NCBI RefSeq assembly: GCF_004357765.1
Contig: NZ_SMTE01000021.1
Location: 1-64,000, forward strand
DNA: 64,000 nt
Direction of reading: 5' to 3'
Source: Pseudomonas putida
GTDB taxonomy: Bacteria; Pseudomonadota; Gammaproteobacteria; Pseudomonadales; Pseudomonadaceae
Shown here: in pieces, positions 18,078 through 25,978 of the stretch
How positions within the stretch are numbered: the first letter of the stretch is position 1
How the letters are laid out: each line of letters starts with the position of its first letter
Made by a program: the position numbers and the translations under genes
Notes under the pieces: generated by a model
Seen by the model: the letters and a program-made list of their open reading frames with translations, nothing else
Database searches by the model: none
Told to the model about the DNA's origin: nothing

Positions 18078-20366
18078 TTACAGCAACTCGAAGCTCGCCT
18101 GCTGCACGTTCTCGGAGTCCAGCCCGACCTGGACATTGAACTCGCCAGGTTCGGCCACTCGCTGTAGCTGGGCATTGTAGAACTTCAGATCGTTTTCGTT
18201 GAGCGTGAAACTCAGGGTGCGCGACTCACCCGCCTTGAGCATCAGCTTCTCGAAGTGCTTGAGCTCTTTCACCGGGCGGCTCATCGAGGCGGATACATCC
18301 TGCAGGTACAGCTGAACCACGGTTTCACCCTCACGCTTGCCGGTGTTCTTCACCGTGACCTTGGCTTCCAACGTGCCGCCACGCTGGAGTTGCTTGGTCG
18401 ACAGGCGCAACCCGGACAGCTCGAAGGTGCTGTAGCTCAGGCCATAGCCGAACGGGTAGAGCGGACCATTGGGCTCCTCGAAATACTGCGAGGTGTAGTT
18501 GCCCGGCTTGCCCGGCGTGTAGGGGCGGCCGATGCGTGTATGGTTGTAGTACATCGGGATCTGGCCGACCGAGCGCGGGAAGGTGATGGCGAGCTTGCCG
18601 GCCGGGTTGTAGTCACCGAACAGCACGTCGGCGATGGCGTTACCGCCCTCGGTCCCGGCGAACCAGGTTTCCAGGATGGCATCGGCCTGCTCCCGCTCCC
18701 AGCCGATCGACAGCGGACGGCCGTTCATCAGCACCAGGACCAGCGGTTTGCCGGTGGCTTTCAGGGCCTTGATCAGGTCGCGTTGGACCGCTGGGATTTC
18801 CAAGGTGGTGCGGCTCGACGACTCGTGGGACATACCGCGCGATTCGCCGACCACGGCGACCACCACGTCCGATTGCCTGGCCGCCTTGACCGCTTCGTCG
18901 ATCAGCAGGGAGGCGGGGCGAGGATCGTCGACGATTTCCGGAGCATCGAAGTTGAGGAAGTTCAGGTAGTCGAGGATGGCCTTGTCACCGGTGACATTGG
19001 AGCCTTTCGCATAGACCAGCTTGGCCTTGCCCTCCAAGGCCCGGCGCAGGCCTTCGCGGACGGTGACAGAGTGCATCGGTTTGCCGTCGGCGGCCCAGCT
19101 ACCCATCATGTCGATCGGCGCATCGGCCAGTGGTCCGACCAGGGCGATGGTGCCGGACTTCTTCAGCGGCAGGGTCTGCTGGCGGTTCTCCAGCAGCACC
19201 AGGCTGCGCCGCGCCACGTCGCGGGCGGCTTCGCGGTGCAGGCGGTCGTCGGTGTAGTAATCCTTGAGGTCGGTCTCGGCCTTGCCGATGCGCACATAGG
19301 GGTCCTTGAACAGACCCATGTCGTACTTGGCGCCCAGAACCTCTCGTACCGCCTGGTCCAGTTCGGCGCGTGACACCTCGCCGGACTTCAGCAGCCCTGG
19401 CAGTTCCTCGCCGTAAAGGGTGTCGTTCATGCTCATGTCGATGCCGGCCTTGATCGCCAGCTTGGCGGCTTCGCGACCGTCACGGGCGACGCCGTGGCGG
19501 ATCAGCTCCTGGATGGCACCATGATCGCTGATGGTCACGCCCTTGAAACCCCATTCCTTGCGCAGCAGATCGTTCATCAACCAAGTGTTGGACGTGGCCG
19601 GCACGCCATTGATCGAGTTGAGCGCGACCATCACCCCGCCGGCACCGGCATCCAGTGCGGCGCGGTAGGGTGGCAGATAGTCGTTGTACATCTTCGGCAG
19701 GCTCATATCGACCGTGTTGTAGTCGCGTCCGCCTTCCACCGCACCGTACAGGGCGAAGTGCTTGACGATGGCCATGATGCTGTCGGCGTTGGCTGGGCTG
19801 CTGCCCTGGAAAGCGCGGACCATCACCTGGCCGATCTTCGAGGTCAGGTAGGTGTCTTCGCCGAAGCCTTCGCTGGTGCGCCCCCAGCGTGGGTCACGGG
19901 CGATGTCGACCATGGGGGCGAAGGTCATGTCCAGCGCGTCGGCCGACGCTTCGATGGCCGAGGTCCGACCGACCTTGGCGATGGCCTCCATGTCCCAGGT
20001 CGCCGCCAGGCCCAGGCCGATCGGGAAGATGGTGCGCTCGCCGTGGATGGTGTCGTAGGCGAAGAACATCGGGATTTTCAGGCGGCTGCGCATGGCGGCA
20101 TCCTGCATGGGCCGGTTCTCGGGTGCGGTACGCGAGTTGAAGGTGCCGCCGATACGCCCTGCGGCGATTTCCTCGCGGATCTTTTCGCGGGGCATTTCCG
20201 GGCCGATGCTGATCAGGCGCAGTTGGCCGATCTTCTCGGCCTCGGTCATTTGTCCGATGAGGTGGTCGATGAAGGCCTGCTTGTCCTGCAGGGGAGGAGC
20301 GGTCGGGGCGGCGAGGGCGGCCTGGGCGGCCAGGGCCATGGCCAGGCCCAGCAAAGACAGTTTCAT
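18078..20366 (-). CDS. bglX: Periplasmic beta-glucosidase BglX (GH3)
   Basis: Glycoside hydrolase family 3 enzyme of 762 residues, hydrolysing terminal beta-glucosides in the periplasm. A Sec signal peptide (MKLSLLGLAMALAAQAALAA) begins at the ATG at 20366; 28 further upstream codons are in frame but would bury it. The TIM-barrel domain has VKHFALYGAVEGGRDYN and the nucleophile motif GVTISDHGAIQELI. The second GH3 domain (DVVVAVVGESRGMSHESSSR) and a C-terminal fibronectin III-like domain follow. Length matches E. coli BglX. It is transcribed alone, divergent from the methyltransferase gene. Confidence 0.92.
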   Translation of the reverse strand: MKLSLLGLAMALAAQAALAAPTAPPLQDKQAFIDHLIGQMTEAEKIGQLRLISIGPEMPREKIREEIAAGRIGGTFNSRTAPENRPMQDAAMRSRLKIPMFFAYDTIHGERTIFPIGLGLAATWDMEAIAKVGRTSAIEASADALDMTFAPMVDIARDPRWGRTSEGFGEDTYLTSKIGQVMVRAFQGSSPANADSIMAIVKHFALYGAVEGGRDYNTVDMSLPKMYNDYLPPYRAALDAGAGGVMVALNSINGVPATSNTWLMNDLLRKEWGFKGVTISDHGAIQELIRHGVARDGREAAKLAIKAGIDMSMNDTLYGEELPGLLKSGEVSRAELDQAVREVLGAKYDMGLFKDPYVRIGKAETDLKDYYTDDRLHREAARDVARRSLVLLENRQQTLPLKKSGTIALVGPLADAPIDMMGSWAADGKPMHSVTVREGLRRALEGKAKLVYAKGSNVTGDKAILDYLNFLNFDAPEIVDDPRPASLLIDEAVKAARQSDVVVAVVGESRGMSHESSSRTTLEIPAVQRDLIKALKATGKPLVLVLMNGRPLSIGWEREQADAILETWFAGTEGGNAIADVLFGDYNPAGKLAITFPRSVGQIPMYYNHTRIGRPYTPGKPGNYTSQYFEEPNGPLYPFGYGLSYSTFELSGLRLSTKQLQRGGTLEAKVTVKNTGKREGETVVQLYLQDVSASMSRPVKELKHFEKLMLKAGESRTLSFTLNENDLKFYNAQLQRVAEPGEFNVQVGLDSENVQQASFELL

Positions 20367-20610
20367 CGTGAATTCCGTGGTCGGGGCCTTGGCTTTAACC
20401 AGATTGGCTATGGGCGCAGGCGAAATGTTCAGGCGGATATTGTTGTGCATGCCAGCCGGCGATTATGCCTGAATCCGCCGCTTGCGAAGGGAGTCCTGTC
20501 ACTCCCGATTCGGCCACGCCGATCGTGAAAGCCTTCGCCTGACCCGGTCATCGACGTAGAATGCGCGGCATTGCGCACTGCGCTTCCCGCTATTCGAGGC
20601 ACCCGTTTCC

Positions 20611-21825
20611 ATGTCCGCCCCTATTTCCGCTTCTTCCGCGCCGGATGCGCGTGCCCAGTTCCTCGACCAGCTCGGTGCTGCCCTGCAGGGCGATACCCTG
20701 GTCAAGTTGGTGCTGGCCCGCCCGGTGGGCGCCGACCCGACCTTGCAGCGCATCATCGCCAAGCCGTTGCAGGTCAAGGGTCAACCGTGCCTTTCGCTGG
20801 TCTACCGCCACCAGACCCGCGACATCACCCGCAATCTGCCGCTGGATGAAGCCCAGGCGTTGGTGGCTGACTTGTTGCCCGATGGGTTTCGCAATGCCCA
20901 CCTGTTCGATGCCGACGGCGAGTTGCAGCTGACCTTCAGCAAGAAGGGCAAGCCGATGCTGCAACGCCATGGCGCCCAGCCACCGCGTGAGGCCGCGGGC
21001 TCGACGGCGCATGATCGCGAGAAGAAGCGCTACCTGTCGTTGTCGCGGCCGTTTCTGCGCGACCTGGGCGTGACCGATGCCCAGGGCGCGCTGATTCCTG
21101 CCATGTCGCGCAAGTGGAAGCAGATCAACAAGTTCATCGAAGTCTTCGACCATGCCCTTGCCAGCGCCCCTATCCCTGGGGAGCAGGTACTGCGCGTGGC
21201 CGACTTCGGTTCGGGCAAGGGCTACCTGACCTTCGCGATGCACGACTACCTGCGTGACACCCTCGGCCGCGAGGCCGAGGTGACCGGTGTCGAATTGCGC
21301 CAGGACATGGTCGACCTGTGCAACGCCGCCGCCGCGCGCCTGGATCATCCAGGGCTGCAATTCCAGTGCGGCGATGTGCGCAGTGTGGTCCCGGAGGCCA
21401 TCGAGGTGATGATCGCCCTGCATGCGTGCGATGTCGCCACCGACTATGCCATCCACACCGGCATTCGCTGCAACGCCTCGATCATCATGTGCTCGCCGTG
21501 CTGCCACAAGCAGATCCGCCCGCAGCTCCACAGCCCAGGCCTGCTGCAGCCGATGCTGCAGTACGGGCTGCACCTGGGCCAGCAGGCCGAAATGCTCACC
21601 GACAGCCTGCGCGCGCTGTACCTGGAAGCCTGTGGTTACGAGACCAAGGTGTTCGAGTTCATCTCGTTGGAGCACACCAACAAGAACAAGATGATTCTCG
21701 CGGTGAAGCGGCGCCAGCCGGTGGATAACGCAGCGCTGTTGGAGAAGATTGCCCAGTTGAAGGCGTTTTATGGCGTACAGGAGCATTGTCTGGAGACGTT
21801 GCTGCGCAATGATGGGTTGATCTGA
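20611..21825 (+). CDS. METTL25-like SAM-dependent methyltransferase
   Basis: A 404-residue protein. The N-terminal 150 residues are uncharacterised, with a basic KKGKPMLQRHGAQPPREAAG segment and a DREKKRYLSLSRPFLRDLGV motif. The C-terminal Rossmann methyltransferase has motif I VADFGSGKGYLTFAMHDYL, acidic VTGVELRQDMVDLCNAAA, then IALHACDVATDYAI and a cysteine motif IIMCSPCCHKQIRPQL. The ALHACD and CCHKQ motifs recall the METTL25/RRNAD1-like methyltransferase group; the bacterial substrate is, to my knowledge, undefined. Cytoplasmic and apparently monocistronic. Confidence 0.75.
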   Translation: MSAPISASSAPDARAQFLDQLGAALQGDTLVKLVLARPVGADPTLQRIIAKPLQVKGQPCLSLVYRHQTRDITRNLPLDEAQALVADLLPDGFRNAHLFDADGELQLTFSKKGKPMLQRHGAQPPREAAGSTAHDREKKRYLSLSRPFLRDLGVTDAQGALIPAMSRKWKQINKFIEVFDHALASAPIPGEQVLRVADFGSGKGYLTFAMHDYLRDTLGREAEVTGVELRQDMVDLCNAAAARLDHPGLQFQCGDVRSVVPEAIEVMIALHACDVATDYAIHTGIRCNASIIMCSPCCHKQIRPQLHSPGLLQPMLQYGLHLGQQAEMLTDSLRALYLEACGYETKVFEFISLEHTNKNKMILAVKRRQPVDNAALLEKIAQLKAFYGVQEHCLETLLRNDGLI

Positions 21826-21916
21826 TCCGGAATCTTTGTGAGAACCTTCCGAAGGCGCCTTAGTGGAGAGGGCATTGAGGACAAAGCTCTGTAGTGTGGC
21901 TTAACCGCTCTAGCTG

Positions 21917-21946
21917 CCGCATGGTTGTCATTTGACAACCATGCGG
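21917..21946. promoter_or_regulatory. Perfect 30-bp palindrome, operator or terminator
   Basis: CCGCATGGTTGTCA (21917-21930) is repeated exactly in inverse orientation at 21933-21946 with only TT between. No T-run follows on either strand, so it is not a standard terminator. It lies 91 bp after the methyltransferase stop and about 130 bp before the small Cys-rich gene. An operator for the downstream HTH protein is an attractive guess. Confidence 0.55.
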
Positions 21947-22078
21947 TGATGAGCCCACACTGGAGAAAGCGCTGATGTCACGCCCCAGTCATGCAGGAAA
22001 GAGGTCGAACAGGCCCTTCGGCACGCTGAGTCACAAGGATGGAAAGTCGTGGCGGGAGGAGGGCACTGTTGGGGAAAG

Positions 22079-22249
22079 ATGTATTGCCCTTATAACGATA
22101 CCGATTGCCGATGTGGTGAGTTCTGTATCACCAGCATCTGGAGTACCCCGAAAAACCCTGAGAACTTCGCTCGTCAGCTGAAGCGAATTGTGTGCAATTG
22201 CGCCCGTGCTCGGGTAACCAGCATATCGGCGGCTGCTGAGGAGAAGTAG
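22079..22249 (+). CDS. Possible small Cys-rich protein upstream of HTH gene
   Basis: A 56-residue reading frame, MYCPYNDTDCRCGEFC at the start and KRIVCNCARARV in the middle. Six cysteines, four of them as C-x6-C-x-C-x3-C near the start and then CNC, could bind a metal. GGGGAAAG directly precedes the ATG, with rather short spacing, and the stop is 2 bp from the ATG of the HTH gene, suggesting translational coupling. An in-frame GTG 30 bp upstream is possible. I do not recognise a family, and a chance frame cannot be excluded. Confidence 0.45.
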   Translation: MYCPYNDTDCRCGEFCITSIWSTPKNPENFARQLKRIVCNCARARVTSISAAAEEK

Positions 22250-22251
22250 AA

Positions 22252-22752
22252 ATGGAATACGAATTCACTCTCAGATACCAACTTCTGAAAGACGAGAACG
22301 TCGATCTACTGCTCGAACGGCTGGCTGAAGCAGGCTGTGACGATGCAGTAGTCGGTATCGGCCAACCGGGGCGATTGGCGCTGGCTTTCGTGCGCGAATC
22401 CCGCTCGGCCAAAGAAGCCATCGAAAGCGCGCTGCATGACGTGCGCACGGCTGTGCCCTGGGCCCGGCTGATCGAGGCGACGCCTGACCTGGTGGGGCTT
22501 ACCGACGTCGCGGCGATGATTGGCGTATCGCGCCAGAACATGCGCAAGTTGATGCTCTCGCACATGCACAGCTTCCCGGCGCCGATTCATGAAAGCAGCG
22601 TATCGCTGTGGCACCTGGCGGAAGTACTGGCTTGGCTCCAGGCGCGGGGAAGCTACTCCATCGCTCAGGAGCTCATGGAGCTGGCGCGCGTAGCAATGTC
22701 GGTCAATGTCTCCCGCGCCCATGAACGGGTCTTCGGCGGCAGCTGTCAGTAA
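22252..22752 (+). CDS. Helix-turn-helix DNA-binding protein
   Basis: A 166-residue protein. The first 80 residues form an alpha/beta module (MEYEFTLRYQLLKDENVDLL, then DDAVVGIGQPGRLALAFVR) resembling a small ferredoxin-like fold. Residues 83-130 carry a MerR/Xre-like helix-turn-helix (LTDVAAMIGVSRQNMRKLM) and a wing-like region ending SVSLWHLAEVLAWLQARG. The tail is helical. GAGGAGAAG forms the ribosome site. It is coupled to the upstream Cys-rich frame, converges on the DUF4917 gene 13 bp away, and may bind the palindrome at 21917-21946. Such proteins occur in many pseudomonads but have no known role that I can name. Confidence 0.7.
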   Translation: MEYEFTLRYQLLKDENVDLLLERLAEAGCDDAVVGIGQPGRLALAFVRESRSAKEAIESALHDVRTAVPWARLIEATPDLVGLTDVAAMIGVSRQNMRKLMLSHMHSFPAPIHESSVSLWHLAEVLAWLQARGSYSIAQELMELARVAMSVNVSRAHERVFGGSCQ

Positions 22753-22765
22753 GGCGGTACGCGCC

Positions 22766-23776
22766 TCAGCGGTACGCCTCCGGCACCTGGATCGCCAGAT
22801 CGGCTGCGCCCAACGGATGCGTTGAAGCATCGAAGAAGTGCAGTGTCGTCTCCGTCATATCGCCGAAGCGCTCGACGAAGTGCTGCTTCTGGTTGATCAC
22901 CGACGCTTCGCTCAATGGACGAATGGCGATCGAGATATGCGCTGGTCGCGCCTGGCGGATCGCTTCGAGCAGGTGCCGGTCGCTGCTGTCCAGGTGCTGG
23001 CCGAACAGGCACAGGCCCTGACTTTGCTGCGCCAGTTGGCCGAGGCACCAGGTTAGGTAGTCGGAACTGCGGATGGCGCGCAGCTTCTCGTCACTGCGCT
23101 CCTCGTTGACGAATAGCGGTACCTCACCCGGAATATTCACGGCAAAGCCGTCCAGTAGTTCGCCGGCTTCGGCGCTGCGTTGGCGGGTGCTGCCGTCGGG
23201 CAGCTTGAGCAGGTGCAGGCCGCCATGCAGATGCAGGACACGGGTCCCTTCGCTGTGGGGGCGGCGCACGTCGAAGAAACCTTGCTCGTCGAACAGCGTG
23301 GCGAAGCCCTGTGGGTCGTGCTGCATGGCCCAGGGCAGGATCAGGTCATAGTTGCTGGTATAGACGCTGCGATAGCCGCGCAAGGCCAGGTTGATCGTCC
23401 CCAGGCTGGCGGGCGGTAACAGCGACCACGGCAAGTGCACCGTGCGCACGGCATGGATCAACGCTTCCTTGATCGAGTAATAACGGTTCAGCGGCGCGGT
23501 CGAGTTGATCGCCAGCGCGGCATTGGCCCGCACCGTGTGATTGAGGGTGCTCAACAGGGGCTCGAACAACTCGCTACCCAGGGACTTGAACAACGCCTGG
23601 TCGCTGACTCCCAGGCCTTTCTTGCGGCCAGCGCGCTGGGCCTCTTCGAACAGCGAGAAATAGCCGAATGGCTTCCACAATGCACGGCTGGCGCCGTTGC
23701 CGAGCAGCAGCGCATCACAAGGATGGCGTTGGTTGAGTTCTGGCCAAGGGGCGAGACGGGCGTCGAGGGCTGGCAT
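22766..23776 (-). CDS. DUF4917 family protein with SIR2-like NAD-binding features
   Basis: A 336-residue protein of the DUF4917 type. It has a Rossmann-like nucleotide motif ALLLGNGASRALW (24-34), VYTSNYDLILPW (Asn142, Asp144) and VLHLHGGLHLL (His184). These correspond in order to GAGxS, T-x-N-Y-D and the catalytic His-Gly of SIR2-like NADases. A late FGQHLDSSDRHLL resembles the final SIR2 GYSL-D segment. The ATG at 23776 is preceded by GGAACG and gives a compact start; a 20-residue extension to 23836 is less likely. NAD hydrolysis is inference from motifs. No phage genes are adjacent. Confidence 0.72.
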   Translation of the reverse strand: MPALDARLAPWPELNQRHPCDALLLGNGASRALWKPFGYFSLFEEAQRAGRKKGLGVSDQALFKSLGSELFEPLLSTLNHTVRANAALAINSTAPLNRYYSIKEALIHAVRTVHLPWSLLPPASLGTINLALRGYRSVYTSNYDLILPWAMQHDPQGFATLFDEQGFFDVRRPHSEGTRVLHLHGGLHLLKLPDGSTRQRSAEAGELLDGFAVNIPGEVPLFVNEERSDEKLRAIRSSDYLTWCLGQLAQQSQGLCLFGQHLDSSDRHLLEAIRQARPAHISIAIRPLSEASVINQKQHFVERFGDMTETTLHFFDASTHPLGAADLAIQVPEAYR

Positions 23777-23881
23777 GTGCGTTCCATTCGGTAAAGCGGG
23801 AAACGGCGGGACTTTAGCACGGCGTGCGCACTGCATCCTCTAAAAGCTCGTGTCGTTGCTATCAGGAGATGGTCCGTTGGT

Positions 23882-25582
23882 TTACTGGTCCGTGGCCTCC
23901 TGGCGCTGCCTGTTCCGCCACACGCGATACGCCCGGATGCCCGCCCGCACCGACCCGAACAGCTGTTTCTCCTCCATTTCCCGGGCCATGCCCGAGCGCA
24001 CCAGCATGCGCAGGAAGGTGCCGCGGGCGCGGGCAATGGCGAAGTGGATACCTTGAGCGGCCAGGGTATCGCGTAACTCACGCAAGGCGGCCATGCCACT
24101 GACGTCGATGTTGGTGACGGCCTCTGCGTCGAACAGCACGGCCTTGGGCTCGGGTTCGGTCTGCATGGCCTCGAGCAGGCGCATCTTGAAGTAGTCGGCG
24201 TTGAAGAACAGGATCGCGTCGTCGAAGCGGTACACCACCAGACCCGGAACGGTACGGGCGTCCTTGTGCCGACGGATGTCGACCTGGCCCTCCGTTCCCG
24301 GCAGCCAGCCGAGCACTGCATCGGTCGGCTGATAGATGCTATGGAGCAGGCGCAGGATCGCCAGGGTCACGGCGAAGACGATACCGGGCAGCACCCCCAG
24401 GCCCAGTACACCGACCGTGGTCAGCAGGCACAGCCAGAATTCGAAGCGGCTCAGGCGGCGGATCTGTGGCAGCGACTTGATGTCGATCAGTCCCCAGCCG
24501 GCCATCAGCAGCACCGCGCCCAGCGCCGCCTGCGGGATCCAGGCCATCGGCGCGGTGAACAGCAGCAGGATCAAGGCGATCACCAGGGCAGCGATGATGC
24601 CTACCAATTGGCTCTTGCCGCCAACCATGTCGTTGACTGCGGTGCGCGAATCGGCACCACTGATGGCGAAACCCTGAGAAATGCCAGCGGCAAGGTTGCT
24701 CACCCCGAGGGCGACGAACTCATGGTTGGCATTGATCGCGTAGCCGTGCCGTGCGGCGAAGCTGCGCGCGGTGAGCATGGCACTGCAGAAGCTGACGGTG
24801 GCGATCCCGAGGGCGTCGCGCAGCAGGCTTTTCATTTCTGCCAGGCTGCTCTGCGGCCAGGCCAGTTGTGGAATGCCCGCGGGTACTTCACCGAGAATGG
24901 CGACGCCGAAGCGGTCCAGGCCGAGCACGCCGGCCAGCAGGGTGAACACCGCCACCGTCACCAGCGCCGCGGGCAGGCGCGGGTAGCGCCGCGGCAACCA
25001 GATCAGCAAGGCCAGCCCACCGAGGCCGATGGCCAGGCTGAGCCAGTGGATCTCGTTCAGACGCTGCACGAAGTTGAGCAGGCTCAGGATGAAGCCATCA
25101 CCCTCGATCTTGAAGCCCACCACTTTGGATAGCTGCCCGGCGATCAGGCTAAGACCGATGCCGTTGAGGTAGCCGATCAGGATCGGTCGGGAGAAGAAGC
25201 TGGCGATGAAGCCGGCACGGGCCATGCCGGCGGCGATCAGCATGACCCCGACCAGCACGGTGACGATCACTGCCAGCTCGGCGGTGCGTTGCGTATCGCC
25301 CATGGCCAGTGGCGCCACGGCGCCGGCGATCATCGCGCAGGTGGCCGCATCGGGGCCGACCATCAGCTGACGTGAACTGCCCACCAGGGCGTAGACCATC
25401 ATTGGCAGCACGCAGGCATACAGCCCGTACTGTGGCGGCAGGCCGACGATCTGCGCATAGGCGATGGCGATGGGGATCTGAATGGCGGCGACTGAAAGCC
25501 CAGCCTGGAGATCGGCGGAAAACCACTCGCGTCGGTAATGCAGCAGGTTGGCGAGGCCTGGGAGCCAGCGTGAGAGAAACAT
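23882..25582 (-). CDS. SulP-family anion transporter with STAS domain
   Basis: A 566-residue SulP/SLC26 protein. It has 10-14 hydrophobic segments from residue 25 on, with the signature AAIQIPIAIAYAQIVGLPP and YGLYACVLPMMVYALVGSS near the N-terminus and FAISGADSRTAVNDMVGGKS in the middle. The C-terminal STAS domain (residues about 430-545) includes AVLFDAEAVTNIDVSGMAAL with the conserved Asp-Val-Ser-Gly. Substrates in the family include sulfate, bicarbonate and C4-dicarboxylates; no carbonic anhydrase is adjacent to favour bicarbonate. Inner membrane; apparently monocistronic. Confidence 0.88.
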   Translation of the reverse strand: MFLSRWLPGLANLLHYRREWFSADLQAGLSVAAIQIPIAIAYAQIVGLPPQYGLYACVLPMMVYALVGSSRQLMVGPDAATCAMIAGAVAPLAMGDTQRTAELAVIVTVLVGVMLIAAGMARAGFIASFFSRPILIGYLNGIGLSLIAGQLSKVVGFKIEGDGFILSLLNFVQRLNEIHWLSLAIGLGGLALLIWLPRRYPRLPAALVTVAVFTLLAGVLGLDRFGVAILGEVPAGIPQLAWPQSSLAEMKSLLRDALGIATVSFCSAMLTARSFAARHGYAINANHEFVALGVSNLAAGISQGFAISGADSRTAVNDMVGGKSQLVGIIAALVIALILLLFTAPMAWIPQAALGAVLLMAGWGLIDIKSLPQIRRLSRFEFWLCLLTTVGVLGLGVLPGIVFAVTLAILRLLHSIYQPTDAVLGWLPGTEGQVDIRRHKDARTVPGLVVYRFDDAILFFNADYFKMRLLEAMQTEPEPKAVLFDAEAVTNIDVSGMAALRELRDTLAAQGIHFAIARARGTFLRMLVRSGMAREMEEKQLFGSVRAGIRAYRVWRNRQRQEATDQ

Positions 25583-25730
25583 GTGCAGTCCTTTCCGGAT
25601 GTTTCGCTAATCCATGAAGCATATGCGCCATAAGCCGTTTTGCTTGCAAGCATGTCGGCGCGCCGTGCATTCAAGCGAGGAGTGGGAAAGGGGGCGTTGG
25701 GCCAGGTCAACGAACGTGCAGAAACGAAAA

Positions 25731-25750
25731 AAGGAGCCAAGGCTCCTTTT
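25731..25750 (-). terminator. Rho-independent terminator of tRNA-Gly
   Basis: On the minus strand AAAAGGAGCC, a TT loop and GGCTCCTTTTTT form a strong hairpin with T-run, about 45 bp past the tRNA 3' end. Confidence 0.8.
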
Positions 25751-25792
25751 GACTGCGATGACGTTGCTGGAACGCCATGCGGGGATGCGATG

Positions 25793-25866
25793 TGGAGCGG
25801 GTAGAGGGAATCGAACCCTCGTCGGAAGCTTGGGAAGCTACTGTTCTACCATTAAACTATACCCGC
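25793..25866 (-). tRNA. tRNA-Gly (anticodon CCC)
   Basis: A 74-nt cloverleaf with a 7-bp acceptor stem (GCGGGTA with TACCCGC), D-loop sequence AATGGT, a T-arm with GGTTCGATTCC, and CCA encoded at the 3' end (25793-25795). The anticodon loop is TTCCCAA, giving CCC, which reads GGG codons. The anticodon stem has one T-T mismatch. It is followed by its own terminator and not clustered with other tRNAs. Confidence 0.96.
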
Positions 25867-25978
25867 GTAGACGGTCGACTTTGTACCAGAACCTGCCTGC
25901 AATGAGAAGCCCAAGGTTATAAAAAAGCTTGTCGGCGGCCTTTAGCCTGCGGGTCGAGGCGCCAGGTCGCCGATGCGC

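Noticed and set aside
21975-22181. 68-residue frame MSRPSHAGKRSNRPFGTLSH
   Set aside because: Overlaps the better supported Cys-rich frame in another phase and has no good ribosome site.
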